Shown here: positions 26,990 to 35,710 of the stretch, one piece after another | Numbering within the stretch: position 1 is the stretch's first letter | Layout: every line of letters starts with the position of its first letter | Source: Bacteroidia bacterium | GTDB lineage: Bacteria; Bacteroidota; Bacteroidia; Chitinophagales; Saprospiraceae | NCBI GenBank assembly: GCA_030429045.1 | Contig: JAUIEA010000022.1 | Span: 1 to 37,174 of the forward strand | Reading direction: 5' to 3' | DNA: 37,174 nucleotides | Program-made: the position numbers and the translations under genes | Notes under the pieces: generated by a model | The model's database searches: none | What the model saw: only the letters and a program-made list of their open reading frames with translations | What the model was told of the DNA's origin: nothing

Positions 26990-27037
26990 AAGAATCCTGA
27001 TCGGGGTAAAAACGTTGCTTGGACGGTCCGGATTATC

Positions 27038-27355
27038 CTACTTGCCAAATAAACCGCCCAAACCACCCAGCGCACCCAGTCCGCCGGGCAAAACAGAGCT
27101 CATCCAGTCCTGCACCAGCTCCTTTTCCAGGTCTGCTGCTTGCCGGATCGCCTCATTCAGGGCCAGGACCAGGTGATCTTCGACCTCGTCTGCATCTGCA
27201 AAACCGGGATGTTCCCGATCAATGGCAATGGATCGGACTTCTTTATTTCCAGACATACGAATGGTCACCAGCCCATCTCCGGAGGTGGTCTCCAGGATGT
27301 GGCTGGCCAGTTTTTCCTGGACGGCTTTTTGCTGCTCTTCGATCTGTTGGAACAT
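27038..27355 (-). CDS. YbaB/EbfC family nucleoid-associated protein
   Basis: A small dimeric DNA-binding protein associated with the nucleoid. The 105-residue product has an N-terminal coiled helix (MFQQIEEQQKAVQEKLASH, 1-19), the beta-rich DGLVTIRMSGNKEVRSIAID centre, a second helix (EDHLVLALNEAIRQAADLEK) and a glycine-rich tail (PGGLGALGGLGGLFGK). The frame extends to 27400, but ATG 27355 gives the family N-terminus. It sits between two secreted LamG proteins on the same strand, an unusual place, with its own TACCTTTG box upstream. Its stop and the next gene are about 50 bp apart. Confidence 0.88.
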   Translation of the reverse strand: MFQQIEEQQKAVQEKLASHILETTSGDGLVTIRMSGNKEVRSIAIDREHPGFADADEVEDHLVLALNEAIRQAADLEKELVQDWMSSVLPGGLGALGGLGGLFGK

Positions 27356-27375
27356 AGGATGGTGTCTTTGCGCCG

Positions 27376-27383
27376 CAAAGGTA
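27376..27383 (-). promoter_or_regulatory. -7 box (TACCTTTG) of the YbaB gene
   Basis: A perfect TAnnTTTG on the minus strand, about 20 bp before the ATG at 27355. Confidence 0.5.
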
Positions 27384-27396
27384 CAATCCTCATCGA

Positions 27397-28161
27397 TCAT
27401 TCAGCACGAGGACCGGGTCTTGATGCTGAATAACAATCCCATTGGGCCTCTTCGACCGGATGTCTGCTGTACAGGTCCAGAACCTCCTTGTCTGTCAGGG
27501 CGGTTTTGTAGATGCGAAGTTCATCGACCATCCCTTTCAAGGGAAACCGCGAAGGGCCTGCCCGGCCGGCGGGGCGGGCCAGATAGAGCGGCGAGGAATT
27601 GCTGATGTCCACGTTGCGGCAACGCCGGACCTGATGGATCAACTGGCCATTGTGATAGCCTTTGGTCAGTGAGCCATCCCGTACCAGGGTCAAATGATGC
27701 CATTTACCGGTGTCCAACGGAACTTCCAACGGGATCATCCGACGAATGGAATCCTCCATCAGATCAAAGGTCACTACACCATTGACCGGGTCGTAGATCG
27801 CCTCCCATCCAGCAGCTGAACGATCAGGATCATATGTTGACAGGATGACCTGACGGAAAAGCTGATCCGGCCAGACCCGCAGATAGAAACAGACGGTCAG
27901 GTCGGAGGTGCTGAAATACCGGATCAGGGGGCCTTCGAGGAGCGCATATTCTGTGCCGCCGGAAAAGAGCAATCCATCCTGATCGATACCACACCAGCAC
28001 CCCACACCACTGAGCAGGCGTATATCCTCATTCAGGGCTGTGTGATCGGATCGGTCGCATCCGTTAAAGGAATAAAAGGCAACCAGGGATTCTGCGGGCG
28101 ACTGGGCAACGAGATCCACCCCGATCCAGATACAGATGAGCAGAAGTAGCCAGCGTCCCAT
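27397..28161 (-). CDS. Secreted LamG-domain protein without sorting tail
   Basis: A 254-residue protein with signal peptide (RWLLLLICIWIGVDLVAQ) and one LamG domain: ESLVAFYSFNGC, TVCFYLRVWPDQLFRQVILS, TGKWHHLTLVRDGSLTKGYH and KGMVDELRIYKTALTDKEVL. It stops about 20 residues after the domain, ending in a basic/proline-rich PGPRAE, and has no T9SS tail. Either the protein stays in the periplasm or at the membrane, or the 3' end was lost. GTG 28194 is in frame, but ATG 28161 is the natural start. It is close kin in design to the 25769-26989 protein. Confidence 0.8.
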   Translation of the reverse strand: MGRWLLLLICIWIGVDLVAQSPAESLVAFYSFNGCDRSDHTALNEDIRLLSGVGCWCGIDQDGLLFSGGTEYALLEGPLIRYFSTSDLTVCFYLRVWPDQLFRQVILSTYDPDRSAAGWEAIYDPVNGVVTFDLMEDSIRRMIPLEVPLDTGKWHHLTLVRDGSLTKGYHNGQLIHQVRRCRNVDISNSSPLYLARPAGRAGPSRFPLKGMVDELRIYKTALTDKEVLDLYSRHPVEEAQWDCYSASRPGPRAE

Positions 28162-28250
28162 TCGTACAAGATGCGCAATTATCGGGGAACACACAAGGCA
28201 TTATCCCGGTATCGACTGCCGGATGACGATGATCGGTCCGTCGCGCCCGT

Positions 28251-29387
28251 CTAGAATTTACTGAAGGTGGATGTACCTGTTCCACCTGTGGATCGCAGAG
28301 CCTGCACGACATACTGGCCGGCAGGCAGATCGGCCAGGGGTATGACAATCTGGTCCGTAAAGATGCCATCGAAACGTTTGACCACCTGACCGTAGACATC
28401 CATTATCCGGATGTGGTGGTACTGACCATCCCCGAGCAAGAGAGTGGTCAGCATTCCGGCCGGATTGGGCGCGACCTGCAGGATCTCGGTGAGATGTGCC
28501 GGATCGAGTGAAGAGGTAAAGGCATCGGTGATGACAAAATCGGCCGCAAATGTGCCGGATGGAACATCATATTCCATTTTCAGGTCGGTGCCGGTCAGGG
28601 TGGTCGAATGAATCACGGTTCCGGTGGTAGACCAATAGACCCGGCCATTATGCAGGGAAAGGTAGTTGTGCGGCTCCATATCACTGTGGAGGGTCTCGGT
28701 CACAAAGGTTTCCAGGTTGGTCCGATTGATGGAGGACGGTTCCTGGGTCAGATTGTAGGTCCAGTAGATCCAGGTGTTGGATTCATCGATGGCGATATCG
28801 CCAACCCGGCCTCCAGCTACATAGACAGAAGAGGGCATGGTTGCCGGTGACCAGGAATTGAGGTCGGTGTAATTGATCTGTCCACCACCGATGGTGTAGA
28901 ACAGCAGTCCGTGGGTCTCATCTACGGCCAGAACCGGAGTCCACCCGGTGAGAAAGGATTGCCCCGGGCCTACCTGTTCGATATTCGAGCCATCGAGGTT
29001 GGCTCGTTGGATCAGTTTTGTGTCTTTATCCAGGAAGTAGATCTTGCCTGCACCGAGATCAAAATCCAGATCGACCACCTTGTCGAGGCCGGAGGTAATG
29101 ACAGGTGTATAGGTTTTGGAGGTCGGATCATAACGCATGATCCGATCCGTGGACAGATACTTGTCGTAAGCGACATAAAAGACCTTTTCTTCCGGGTGAT
29201 AGGAGATACAGTCATAGATGTCATAGGGCAGTCCGCCACTCAGGTCGCGATGATCGGTCACCATCCCGGTTTGCATGTCGTGCTCCTGAAATTTGAAATA
29301 CAGGTTATCCACCAGGAAGAGTCGCTGTGCGGAAAGGGTTCCGAGGAAGACCATACAGGTCAGGGAGGCCAGTAGAATTCTTGTCAT
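28251..29387 (-). CDS. Secreted beta-propeller-like protein with T9SS type A tail
   Basis: An extracellular protein of 378 residues. A signal peptide (RILLASLTCMVFLGTLSAQ) is followed by repeats resembling low-density-lipoprotein-receptor YWTD blades: GKIYFLDKDTKLIQRANLDG, WIYWTYNLTQEPSSINRTNL and GRVYWSTTGTVIHSTTL, each about 40-50 residues apart. The last ~75 residues form a type A sorting domain: LQVAPNPAGM, IRIMDVYGQVV, IVIPLADLPAGQYVVQ and a final FSKF. The frame's first codon is TTG 29390; the ATG at 29387 is preferred. It is divergent from tatC. Confidence 0.87.
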   Translation of the reverse strand: MTRILLASLTCMVFLGTLSAQRLFLVDNLYFKFQEHDMQTGMVTDHRDLSGGLPYDIYDCISYHPEEKVFYVAYDKYLSTDRIMRYDPTSKTYTPVITSGLDKVVDLDFDLGAGKIYFLDKDTKLIQRANLDGSNIEQVGPGQSFLTGWTPVLAVDETHGLLFYTIGGGQINYTDLNSWSPATMPSSVYVAGGRVGDIAIDESNTWIYWTYNLTQEPSSINRTNLETFVTETLHSDMEPHNYLSLHNGRVYWSTTGTVIHSTTLTGTDLKMEYDVPSGTFAADFVITDAFTSSLDPAHLTEILQVAPNPAGMLTTLLLGDGQYHHIRIMDVYGQVVKRFDGIFTDQIVIPLADLPAGQYVVQALRSTGGTGTSTFSKF

Positions 29388-29514
29388 CAAAGAAGAAGAT
29401 CAGGGGTTTGGCAATATTGCGCGGCCAAAAATAGCAGAACTCCGGAATCTGGCAGGCGCTGGCGATCGGATTCCGGTGTTTTCCGCAAACTGACCGAACG
29501 AACAAACCTTTCGC

Positions 29515-29522
29515 TATTTTTG
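29515..29522 (+). promoter_or_regulatory. -7 box (TATTTTTG) of tatC
   Basis: A perfect TAnnTTTG ending five bases before the tatC ATG (29528). The leader would be very short or absent. Confidence 0.5.
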
Positions 29523-29527
29523 CGGCG

Positions 29528-30364
29528 ATGGCTGAAGAAGAAATCACCGATTCGAGCGAAAAACAGGAGATGAGCTTCCTGGATCACCTGGATCACCTGC
29601 GTATGCATATCCTGCGTTCGCTGGTGGCGGTGGTGGTGTTTGGCATTGTCGTCTTCCTCAATAAGGACTTTGTTTTCGACACCGTTATTTTCGGCCCCCG
29701 CTCCCCCAATTTTCCGACGTATCGGTTTCTCTGCTGGCTGGCAGACACATTGTGTTTGCAGCCACCTGACTTTCAGATCCTGACCCGTGATCTCGGGGAG
29801 CAGTTCATGATCCACATCAAGAGCTCCTTCTGGATCGGGTTTATGGTCGCCTTCCCCTATGTCTTCTACGAGTTCTGGCGCTTCATTCGTCCCGGCCTGT
29901 ATCCAGCCGAACAGAAGGCGGCCCGCGGTATTGTGTTTGTCTGTTCTGTCCTGTTCTCGATCGGGGTGCTCTTCGGGTATTTTTTCATCGCTCCATTTGC
30001 CATCACGTTCCTGGGTTCCTATTCTGTGGGAAGTGTGGTATCGACGCCCAGCCTGGCTTCCTATGTCGATTATATGACCATGCTGACCATCCCCGTTGGC
30101 CTGGTCTTCGAATTACCTATTGTCGCCTGGTTCCTGTCCAAGATCGGTCTTTTATACCCCTCTTTTTTACGGACCTACCGACGGCATGCACTGATCATCA
30201 TTATTATCGTAGCTGCGGTGATCACACCACCGGACGTCACCTCCCAGTTGATCCTTTCGTTTCCATTATACGCCTTGTATGAGGTCAGTATTCTGATCTC
30301 TGCTCGCGTTGCCAGGCAACGGGAAGCCGAATGGGAAGCGGGTGGAAGCGAGTCTAAATCATAG
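29528..30364 (+). CDS. tatC: Sec-independent translocase TatC
   Basis: Core membrane subunit that recognises twin-arginine signals and moves folded proteins across the inner membrane. The 278-residue product begins with a charged N-terminus carrying MSFLDHLDHLRMHILRSL (15-32), then six membrane spans. Familiar segments are FMVAFPYVFYEFWRFIRPGL (about 110-129) with the conserved FYEFWRF and PGLYPAEQKAA, GLVFELPIVAWFLSKIGLL, and ITPPDVTSQLILSFPLYALY. The glutamate in FELP and the DHLDHLR region fit signal binding. No tatA is nearby. The next gene starts 6 bp after the stop. Confidence 0.95.
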   Translation: MAEEEITDSSEKQEMSFLDHLDHLRMHILRSLVAVVVFGIVVFLNKDFVFDTVIFGPRSPNFPTYRFLCWLADTLCLQPPDFQILTRDLGEQFMIHIKSSFWIGFMVAFPYVFYEFWRFIRPGLYPAEQKAARGIVFVCSVLFSIGVLFGYFFIAPFAITFLGSYSVGSVVSTPSLASYVDYMTMLTIPVGLVFELPIVAWFLSKIGLLYPSFLRTYRRHALIIIIIVAAVITPPDVTSQLILSFPLYALYEVSILISARVARQREAEWEAGGSESKS

Positions 30365-30370
30365 GTCCTC

Positions 30371-30817
30371 ATGTATCAGCTCTCCTCCTCCTCTACCCTG
30401 ATCCTTCGATTGTTCATTCCGACGATCTGGACCGTATTTTTTGGGGCATTTGCCGTGGTCGGGTGGATGACCTCAGAAGATTTTGTCGGCCCGTTTCAGT
30501 CGACGATCTATCGCACGGTGACCACCTTATTTGTGGTAGTGGGGTTGATCCTGATCCGGATCTCCTTCTGGCGCCTGCATCGGATGGATGCGGATCCAGG
30601 CCATTTGTATGTGTCCAATTATTTCAGGACCTACAAGTATACCCTGGGGGCGATCGACCGGATCAGTATCCGGCATTACGGGTTGTTCTATCTGGGTCGG
30701 GTTGAACTGGTGGTGAAGGGAAAGCTGGGCCAGAAGATCTGGTTTGTACCCTCCCGGAAACGGATCGAGCAGTTTTTGCGCAACAATCCGGTGTGGTTTG
30801 ACAAGATCAAGTGGTAA
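30371..30817 (+). CDS. Two-span membrane protein with PH-like domain (hypothetical)
   Basis: A 148-residue protein with two probable membrane spans (about residues 12-34 and 48-68) followed by a soluble part of about 75 residues: YVSNYFRTYKYTLGAIDRIS, LGRVELVVKGKLGQKIWFVP and a C-terminal RKRIEQFLRNNP helix. The beta-rich soluble part with a final helix looks like a bacterial PH-like domain. The gene lies 6 bp behind tatC and probably shares its transcript. Function unknown. Confidence 0.7.
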   Translation: MYQLSSSSTLILRLFIPTIWTVFFGAFAVVGWMTSEDFVGPFQSTIYRTVTTLFVVVGLILIRISFWRLHRMDADPGHLYVSNYFRTYKYTLGAIDRISIRHYGLFYLGRVELVVKGKLGQKIWFVPSRKRIEQFLRNNPVWFDKIKW

Positions 30818-30944
30818 TTCCATTCTGAGCAGCCATGAAATGGTTCAGCGGAGTTGTCTATTGAAATGCTGTTTTCAGGGTTGTTTTGTCACCCTATTTG
30901 CAGCGCAAAAATATCGCCAAAACAAGGTTACGCATTGATGTATA

Positions 30945-31632
30945 CCCGGGGTTAAAACCCCGGGCTATTGACCCTAGCGCCGGGCAACCTGTTTGCCAAA
31001 GGCAGACCCGATGGCGCCTTAAACCTGTCCTTCTGCCCCATTGTAAGTTTCATCTTACTGCCCGGGTGATGCGTCTCATCCAGTCGCATCAATACTTCCT
31101 TCCCTTTCCGGGTTGCAGCCTCTTCTGGATGGTCCAACCATGATCTGGACCCATTCATGAAGTTCACCTCCCGCGACGGGGTTAAAACCCCGGGCTATTG
31201 ACGCCAGCTCCGGGCAACCTGTCTGCCAAAAGGAGACCCGAAGGCATAATAATCCATTTCTCCTGTCCCATTGTAAATTTCATCTTACTGCCCGGGTAAT
31301 GCGTCTCATCCAGTCGCATCAATACTTCCTTCCCTTTCCGGGTCGCTGCCTCTTCCGGATGGTCCAACCACGATCTGAACCCATCCATGAAGTTCACCTC
31401 CCGCGACGGGGGTTAAAACCCCGAGCTATTGACGCTAGCTCTGGGCAACCTGTCTGCCAAAAGGAGACCCGATGGCATAATAATCCATTCCTCCAGCCCC
31501 ATTGTAAGTTTCATCTTACTGCCCGGGTGATGCGTCTCATCCAGTCGTATCAATACTTCCTTCCCTTTCCGGGTTGCTGCCTCTTACGGATGGTTCAACC
31601 ATGATCTGGACCCATTTGTGATGTTTACCTCC
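30945..31632. repeat. Three ~230-bp tandem repeats
   Basis: Units begin at hairpins CCCCGGTTAAAACCCCGG-like at 30945, 31177 and 31410. Each holds GGCAACCTGTCTGCC, CATCTTACTGCCCGGGT, GCGTCTCATCCAGTCG, CAATACTTCCTTCCCTTTCC and GAAGTTCACCTCCCG-like blocks. The open frames in them are not conserved as proteins, and I do not call genes. Confidence 0.87.
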
Positions 31633-31706
31633 CGTCTTCGCTGAAGCTATGGCGGGCAGGCATCCCGGGATGATTTCAAGGAACGAGGATATCCGGGTCA
31701 AGAGAA

Positions 31707-31757
31707 CGTAATAACCTCACCCCCCAACCTCCTCTCCATTGTCATGGAGAGGAGGTG
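31707..31757 (-). repeat. Core palindromic repeat, empty version, inverted
   Basis: Reads CGTAATAACCTCACCCCCC then AACCTCCTCTCC..GGAGAGGAGG on the plus strand. It is the inverse of the empty repeats near 3780 and 4159, without the double hairpin. Confidence 0.8.
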
Positions 31758-32012
31758 CCAAACTTCTTGGTGGTATTCTAAATGAGAATGACGTCCTCAT
31801 GTCCCCCTCAGACCTGAATGCCGATCCCGGAGACAGCTGTACAGGAGGGGGTGGGCCGGCACCGGACTGATCAAACAACCCGGAAACTGCCCAACCTGCT
31901 GGCTCGGGGGAGGATAGCCTCCCGTCTTTGCTGAAGCTATGGCGGGCAGGCACTCCGGGATGATTTCAAGGAACGAGGATATCCGGGTCAAGAGAACGTA
32001 ATAACCTCACCC

Positions 32013-32078
32013 CCGGACGATGGTGCTTCAGGCACCATGTCCGGATCCAGACAAGGCGCTGAAGCGCCTTCGTCAGGG
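32013..32078. repeat. Double-hairpin element in a tandem unit (filled site)
   Basis: CCGGACGA, stem ATGGTGC-TTCAG-GCACCAT, centre TGTCCGGATCCAGACA, stem AAGGCGC-TGAA-GCGCCTT, CGTCAGGG. It lies in the second ~290-bp unit between CCTCACCCC and CCCAACC, exactly where the first unit has no insert. Confidence 0.9.
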
Positions 32079-32352
32079 CCCCAACCCCCTCTCCATTGTC
32101 ATGGAGAGGAGGTGCCAAACTTCTTGGTGGTATTCTGAATGAGAATGACGTCCTCATGTCCCCCTCAGACCTGAATGCCGATCCCGGAGACAGCTGTACT
32201 GGAGGGGGTGGGCCGGCACCGGACCGATCAAACAACCCGGAAACTGCCCAACCTGCCGGGTCGGGGGAGGCTAACCTCCCCTCTTCGCTGAAGTTAAAGC
32301 GGGCAGGCACCCCGGACGATTTTAAGGAAAAGAGGGCTCCGGGTCAAAAGCA

Positions 32353-32472
32353 CGTAATAACCTCACCCCCGGACGATTCCGCTCTTAAAGCGGAATGTCC
32401 GGATCCAGACATCCCGCTTCAGCGGGATCGTCAGGGCCCGGCCCCTCTCCTTTTCAAGGAGAGGGGAGCTCA
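32353..32472 (-). repeat. Core palindromic repeat carrying the double hairpin, inverted
   Basis: On the minus strand: GCTCCCCTCTCCTTG and AAAGGAGAGGGG arms, the double hairpin (32369-32436) and GGGGTGAGGTTATTACG. It ends about 60 bp before the porX stop. Confidence 0.8.
32369..32436. repeat. Double-hairpin element
   Basis: CCGGACGA, stem ATTCCGCT-CTTAA-AGCGGAAT, centre TGTCCGGATCCAGACA, stem ATCCCGC-TTCA-GCGGGAT, CGTCAGGG. Its stems match those of the 12997-13064 copy in reverse order, so the copies are inverted relatives. Confidence 0.85.
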
Positions 32473-32535
32473 CACGCTCAGAGAGTCTCGCTAAGCGGCC
32501 TCAGCCGCCCGTGCCAGTCACCTTGTGCCGTTAGC

Positions 32536-34089
32536 TTATTTCGGCTCCAGCACGATAAAGGGGCAGATCATTTCCTCCAGCGAAATGCCTCCATGCTGAA
32601 AGGTATTCTTGAAATAATTGTGATAGTAGGTGTAATTGTTGGGGTAGAGGAAAAACCGGTCATCCTTGGCAAAGATGAAGGCCGAGCTGACATTGGGACG
32701 AGGCAAGCCCACCTTGTCCGGATCCCGGATCTCCAGGACATCCTTGGCTTCATATTGCATGTTCTTGCCGGCCTTGTAGCGCAGATTCGTCGTAGTATCC
32801 CGATCTCCGACCACTTTGGATGGTGTCTTGACCCGAATGGTTCCGTGATCCGTGGTGATCACGATCCGCAAGGGCTTTTTCTCCGACCAGCGTTGCATGG
32901 CGGCCCACAGGGGTGAGTGGAGGAACCAGCTCCTGGTCAGGGAGCGATAGGCTTTCTCATCACCGGCCAGTTCTTTCAGCACATCCATCTCCGTACGAGC
33001 ATGTGAGATCATGTCGATGAAATTGTAGACGATGGCAGTAAAGTCATATTGCAGGTAGTCGGCAGCACTATCCTGGAGCGTGCGTGCCCCGTGAAGGTTG
33101 GTCACCTTCTGGTAGGTCCACTTCAACGGTTTGTGGATCGCCTTGTTGATCTGCTTGCCCAGCAGGTCACTTTCAAATTGGTTCTTCCCACCCTCTTCGG
33201 CATCATTGCGCCACCAATCCGGGTAATGCTTGGCGATCTCTGCCGGCAACATTCCACTGAATATGGAGTTCCGACTGTACTGTGTGGTAGTGGGCAGGAT
33301 GCTGAAAAAGTATTCCTCGTCGGTAATGCGGAATCGTTCGGAGATAATCGGAGCCAGGATCTTCCACTGATCATACCGCAGATTGTCCAACAGGATAAAA
33401 ATGGTCGGGCGATCATCGGACAGACGAGGAAAGACCTTTTCCCGCATGAGGTTCCAGGACATGGTCGGAGCACTGGCGGGGTCGGCGATCCAATCGTGGT
33501 AATTCCGATCGACAAAACGGGAAAACTCGCTGTTCGCCTCTGTTTTCTGGGTGTTCAGGATATCGGCCATATCCTGGCTCCGTGAGTCGTCCATCTTCAT
33601 CTCCCAGTTCATGATCTTCTTGTAGATATCCACCCATTCTTCGACTGAACCGGCCATGTTGATATCCATGAGAATGGATCGGAAATCCTGCTGGTATCCG
33701 GTCATCACCTTTTCACTGACCAGGCGTTTGTTCTCCGTCAGTTTCTTGATGGTCAGCAAGATCTGGTTCGGATTCACGGGTTTGATCAGATAATCGGATA
33801 TCTGACTGCCGATGGCCTCTTCCATGACCGTTTCCGCCTCGTTCTTGGTGATCATGACGATCGGAATATTGGGGTTTTCATCCTTGATCCGGCTGAGGGT
33901 TTCCAGGCCAGAAAGCCCTGGCATGGATTCGTCCAGAAAAATAATGTCCAGGTCTTTTTGCAGACCGGCTTCTTCAATAGCGTCGTAGCCGTTGGTCACG
34001 GTAATGACCTCATATCCTTTTTCCTGAAGGAAGAGGATCTGTGGCTTGAGGATATCGATCTCGTCGTCCGCCCAGAGGATCTTTGGCAT
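32536..34089 (-). CDS. porX: T9SS response regulator PorX (receiver plus PglZ domain)
   Basis: A response regulator that controls type IX secretion. The 517-residue product has a receiver domain (1-120) with acidic pocket WADDEID (Asp8, Asp9, Glu10), phosphoacceptor Asp53 in FLDESMPG, Thr81 and Lys103 in YLIKPVNP, followed by a helical linker. The C-terminal PglZ domain of the alkaline-phosphatase superfamily has FILLDNLRYDQW (231-242), PTTTQYSRNSIFSGM (266-280), NFIDMISHARTEMD and VITTDHGTIRV. These match the metal-binding residues known for PorX. PorX of Porphyromonas binds zinc and is linked to the PorY kinase; no kinase gene is in this window. The gene is followed on the minus strand by the 31.6-32.5 kb repeat area. 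Confidence 0.95.
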   Translation of the reverse strand: MPKILWADDEIDILKPQILFLQEKGYEVITVTNGYDAIEEAGLQKDLDIIFLDESMPGLSGLETLSRIKDENPNIPIVMITKNEAETVMEEAIGSQISDYLIKPVNPNQILLTIKKLTENKRLVSEKVMTGYQQDFRSILMDINMAGSVEEWVDIYKKIMNWEMKMDDSRSQDMADILNTQKTEANSEFSRFVDRNYHDWIADPASAPTMSWNLMREKVFPRLSDDRPTIFILLDNLRYDQWKILAPIISERFRITDEEYFFSILPTTTQYSRNSIFSGMLPAEIAKHYPDWWRNDAEEGGKNQFESDLLGKQINKAIHKPLKWTYQKVTNLHGARTLQDSAADYLQYDFTAIVYNFIDMISHARTEMDVLKELAGDEKAYRSLTRSWFLHSPLWAAMQRWSEKKPLRIVITTDHGTIRVKTPSKVVGDRDTTTNLRYKAGKNMQYEAKDVLEIRDPDKVGLPRPNVSSAFIFAKDDRFFLYPNNYTYYHNYFKNTFQHGGISLEEMICPFIVLEPK

Positions 34090-34248
34090 AAGTTGGTGTT
34101 ATTCGTTCATGGTGTGTGATGATCGGACCGGGTTAACCCCATGCAGCTTTCCGTCCCGGACCATTCAATGGATTCCTGTTGTTAAGTACGGCAAATTTCA
34201 CGAACCGTTCCCGATTTCCGGGAAACGAAGGAGGTGAACCTTTCGCCT

Positions 34249-34256
34249 TACCTTTG
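34249..34256 (+). promoter_or_regulatory. -7 box (TACCTTTG) of the HD-domain gene
   Basis: A perfect TAnnTTTG located 36 bp before the ATG at 34293. The 203-bp divergent spacer to porX holds no other clear feature. Confidence 0.45.
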
Positions 34257-34292
34257 CATGAACGAGCGCAAAACCCGTTTTCGTACGCCACT

Positions 34293-35495
34293 ATGGCCGC
34301 ACATAAAATATTCAACGATCCGGTCTACGGATTCATCACCATTCCCAGGGGGATCATCATGGATTTGGTGGAGCATCCCTGGTTTCAACGACTCCGTCGG
34401 ATCCGGCAACTGGGCATGACCGACTTCGTCTACCCGGGGGCCCTGCACACCCGCTTCCAGCATGCCCTGGGTGCGTTGCACCTGATGCAATCCACCATTG
34501 AGGTCCTCCGCAGCAAGGATGTGGATATCACTCCGGAAGAAGCGGAAGCTGTCCAAATCGCCATTCTGTTGCATGATGTGGGTCACGGCCCGTTCAGCCA
34601 TGTGCTGGAACACAACCTCCTCCCCTACCACCATGAAGAATTGTCCCAGGCCATCATGGCTGAACTGAATCAGCAGTTTGCCGGACGGCTGGATCTGGCC
34701 CTGTCCATTTTTGCCAATACCTATCCCAAGCCGTTCCTCCATCAGCTGGTCTCCGGCCAGTTGGACATGGATCGCATGGACTACCTCAACCGCGACAGTT
34801 TTTTCACCGGCGTTCACGAAGGGGTGATCGGGTATGACCGGATCGTCAAGATGTTGTCCGTGGTAGACGGGCAGCTGGTGGTGGAAGAAAAGGGGGTCTA
34901 TTCGATTGAAAAGTTTCTGATCGCCCGGCGCTTGATGTACTGGCAGGTGTACCTGCACAAGACAGTTCTTTCTGCCGAACGGATGCTCATTCTCGTCCTG
35001 GAACGGCTGGCTCGCCTGCATCGGGAAGGAAGCCGGGTCGTCACTTCCCGGACCTTGAAGGCCATCCTCGATTTTCCCATCGACCGGAGTCTGCCGGTCA
35101 GTTCCATACTCCATGAGTTTGTGCGTCTGGACGATACCGACATCGTGCATGAATTGAAGGACATGCGGGATTCCTCCGACTTCCTCCTGCAATTCATGGC
35201 CAATGCCCTGCTGGATCGGCAATTGTTCAAGGTCTACCTGGACCGCCAGCCACCTTCGGCGGCATTCATCGAAGAGGTCCGGGAATCGACCAAAACACGG
35301 TTTGCCCAACACACCACCGAATGGGCTTCACTGATCATATCCGGCAAGGAGGAATCCAAAGCCTATCTGGAAGGCAATGATGAGATCCTGATCCTGAAAA
35401 AGTCGGGGAAGCTGGTCAGGTATTCGGATGAAACGGATTCACCGATCCGGGAGCGGATCACAGAAAAGCATTTTCTGATCTATCCACGGATGTGA
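34293..35495 (+). CDS. HD-domain phosphohydrolase (dNTPase-like)
   Basis: A 400-residue cytoplasmic protein of the HD superfamily, which hydrolyses nucleotide phosphates with a metal pair. The N-terminal NDPVYGFITIPRGIIMDLVE (8-27) and HPWFQRLRRIRQLG (28-41) are typical of the SAMHD1-like group. The metal-binding set is His57 (RFQHALGALHL), His94/Asp95 (LLHDVGHGPFSH) and a later Asp in LDMDRMDYLNRDSF. The substrate is unknown. The frame reaches back to 34179, but ATG 34293 matches the family and follows a TACCTTTG box. It is divergent from porX and convergent with the DUF4835 gene. The 215 bp to that gene contain short hairpins (for example near 35551-35567 and 35572-35584) and no gene. Confidence 0.9.
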   Translation: MAAHKIFNDPVYGFITIPRGIIMDLVEHPWFQRLRRIRQLGMTDFVYPGALHTRFQHALGALHLMQSTIEVLRSKDVDITPEEAEAVQIAILLHDVGHGPFSHVLEHNLLPYHHEELSQAIMAELNQQFAGRLDLALSIFANTYPKPFLHQLVSGQLDMDRMDYLNRDSFFTGVHEGVIGYDRIVKMLSVVDGQLVVEEKGVYSIEKFLIARRLMYWQVYLHKTVLSAERMLILVLERLARLHREGSRVVTSRTLKAILDFPIDRSLPVSSILHEFVRLDDTDIVHELKDMRDSSDFLLQFMANALLDRQLFKVYLDRQPPSAAFIEEVRESTKTRFAQHTTEWASLIISGKEESKAYLEGNDEILILKKSGKLVRYSDETDSPIRERITEKHFLIYPRM

Positions 35496-35710
35496 TCCGG
35501 CTTCCGGACCGTCTGGTGATCAGAAAGACCTGGCTTCTTGGGTCTTCGTGGTGCCACCTCCGTCTGGTGGCCCGGCCTTCGGCCAGTCCCCCATCCACCC
35601 CTGCCAGCGGGGGACATGCCGAGTAAATGGCAACCCTGGAATGAGGTAAACGTAGCCTTCCTGTTCACACTGAACAGTCCGAGACAAATAGTATTGGAAA
35701 GCGGGAAGCT

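Larger units (their letters stand above)
31631..32300. repeat. Tandem repeat units of ~290 bp, one with an inserted element
   Basis: Units begin at 31631, 31921 and about 32279 (the last only partly present). They share CTTCGCTGAAGCTATGGCGG, AACGTAATAACCTCACCCCC, CATTGTCATGGAGAGGAGG, GAGAATGACGTCCTCATGTC and a final GGGGAGG. Spacing is 290 bp between units 1 and 2 but about 358 bp between 2 and 3. The extra 68 bp equals the double-hairpin element at 32013-32078. Minus-strand frames in the units are translations of repeats. Confidence 0.88.

Noticed and set aside
30945-32300. Open frames on both strands within the tandem units, including two similar minus-strand frames at 31717-31953 and 31966-32310
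   Set aside because: They resemble each other only because the DNA is repeated; no start signal, family or coding pattern supports them.
34248-35312. A 354-residue minus-strand open frame
   Set aside because: Antisense shadow of the HD-domain gene, which has intact catalytic residues.
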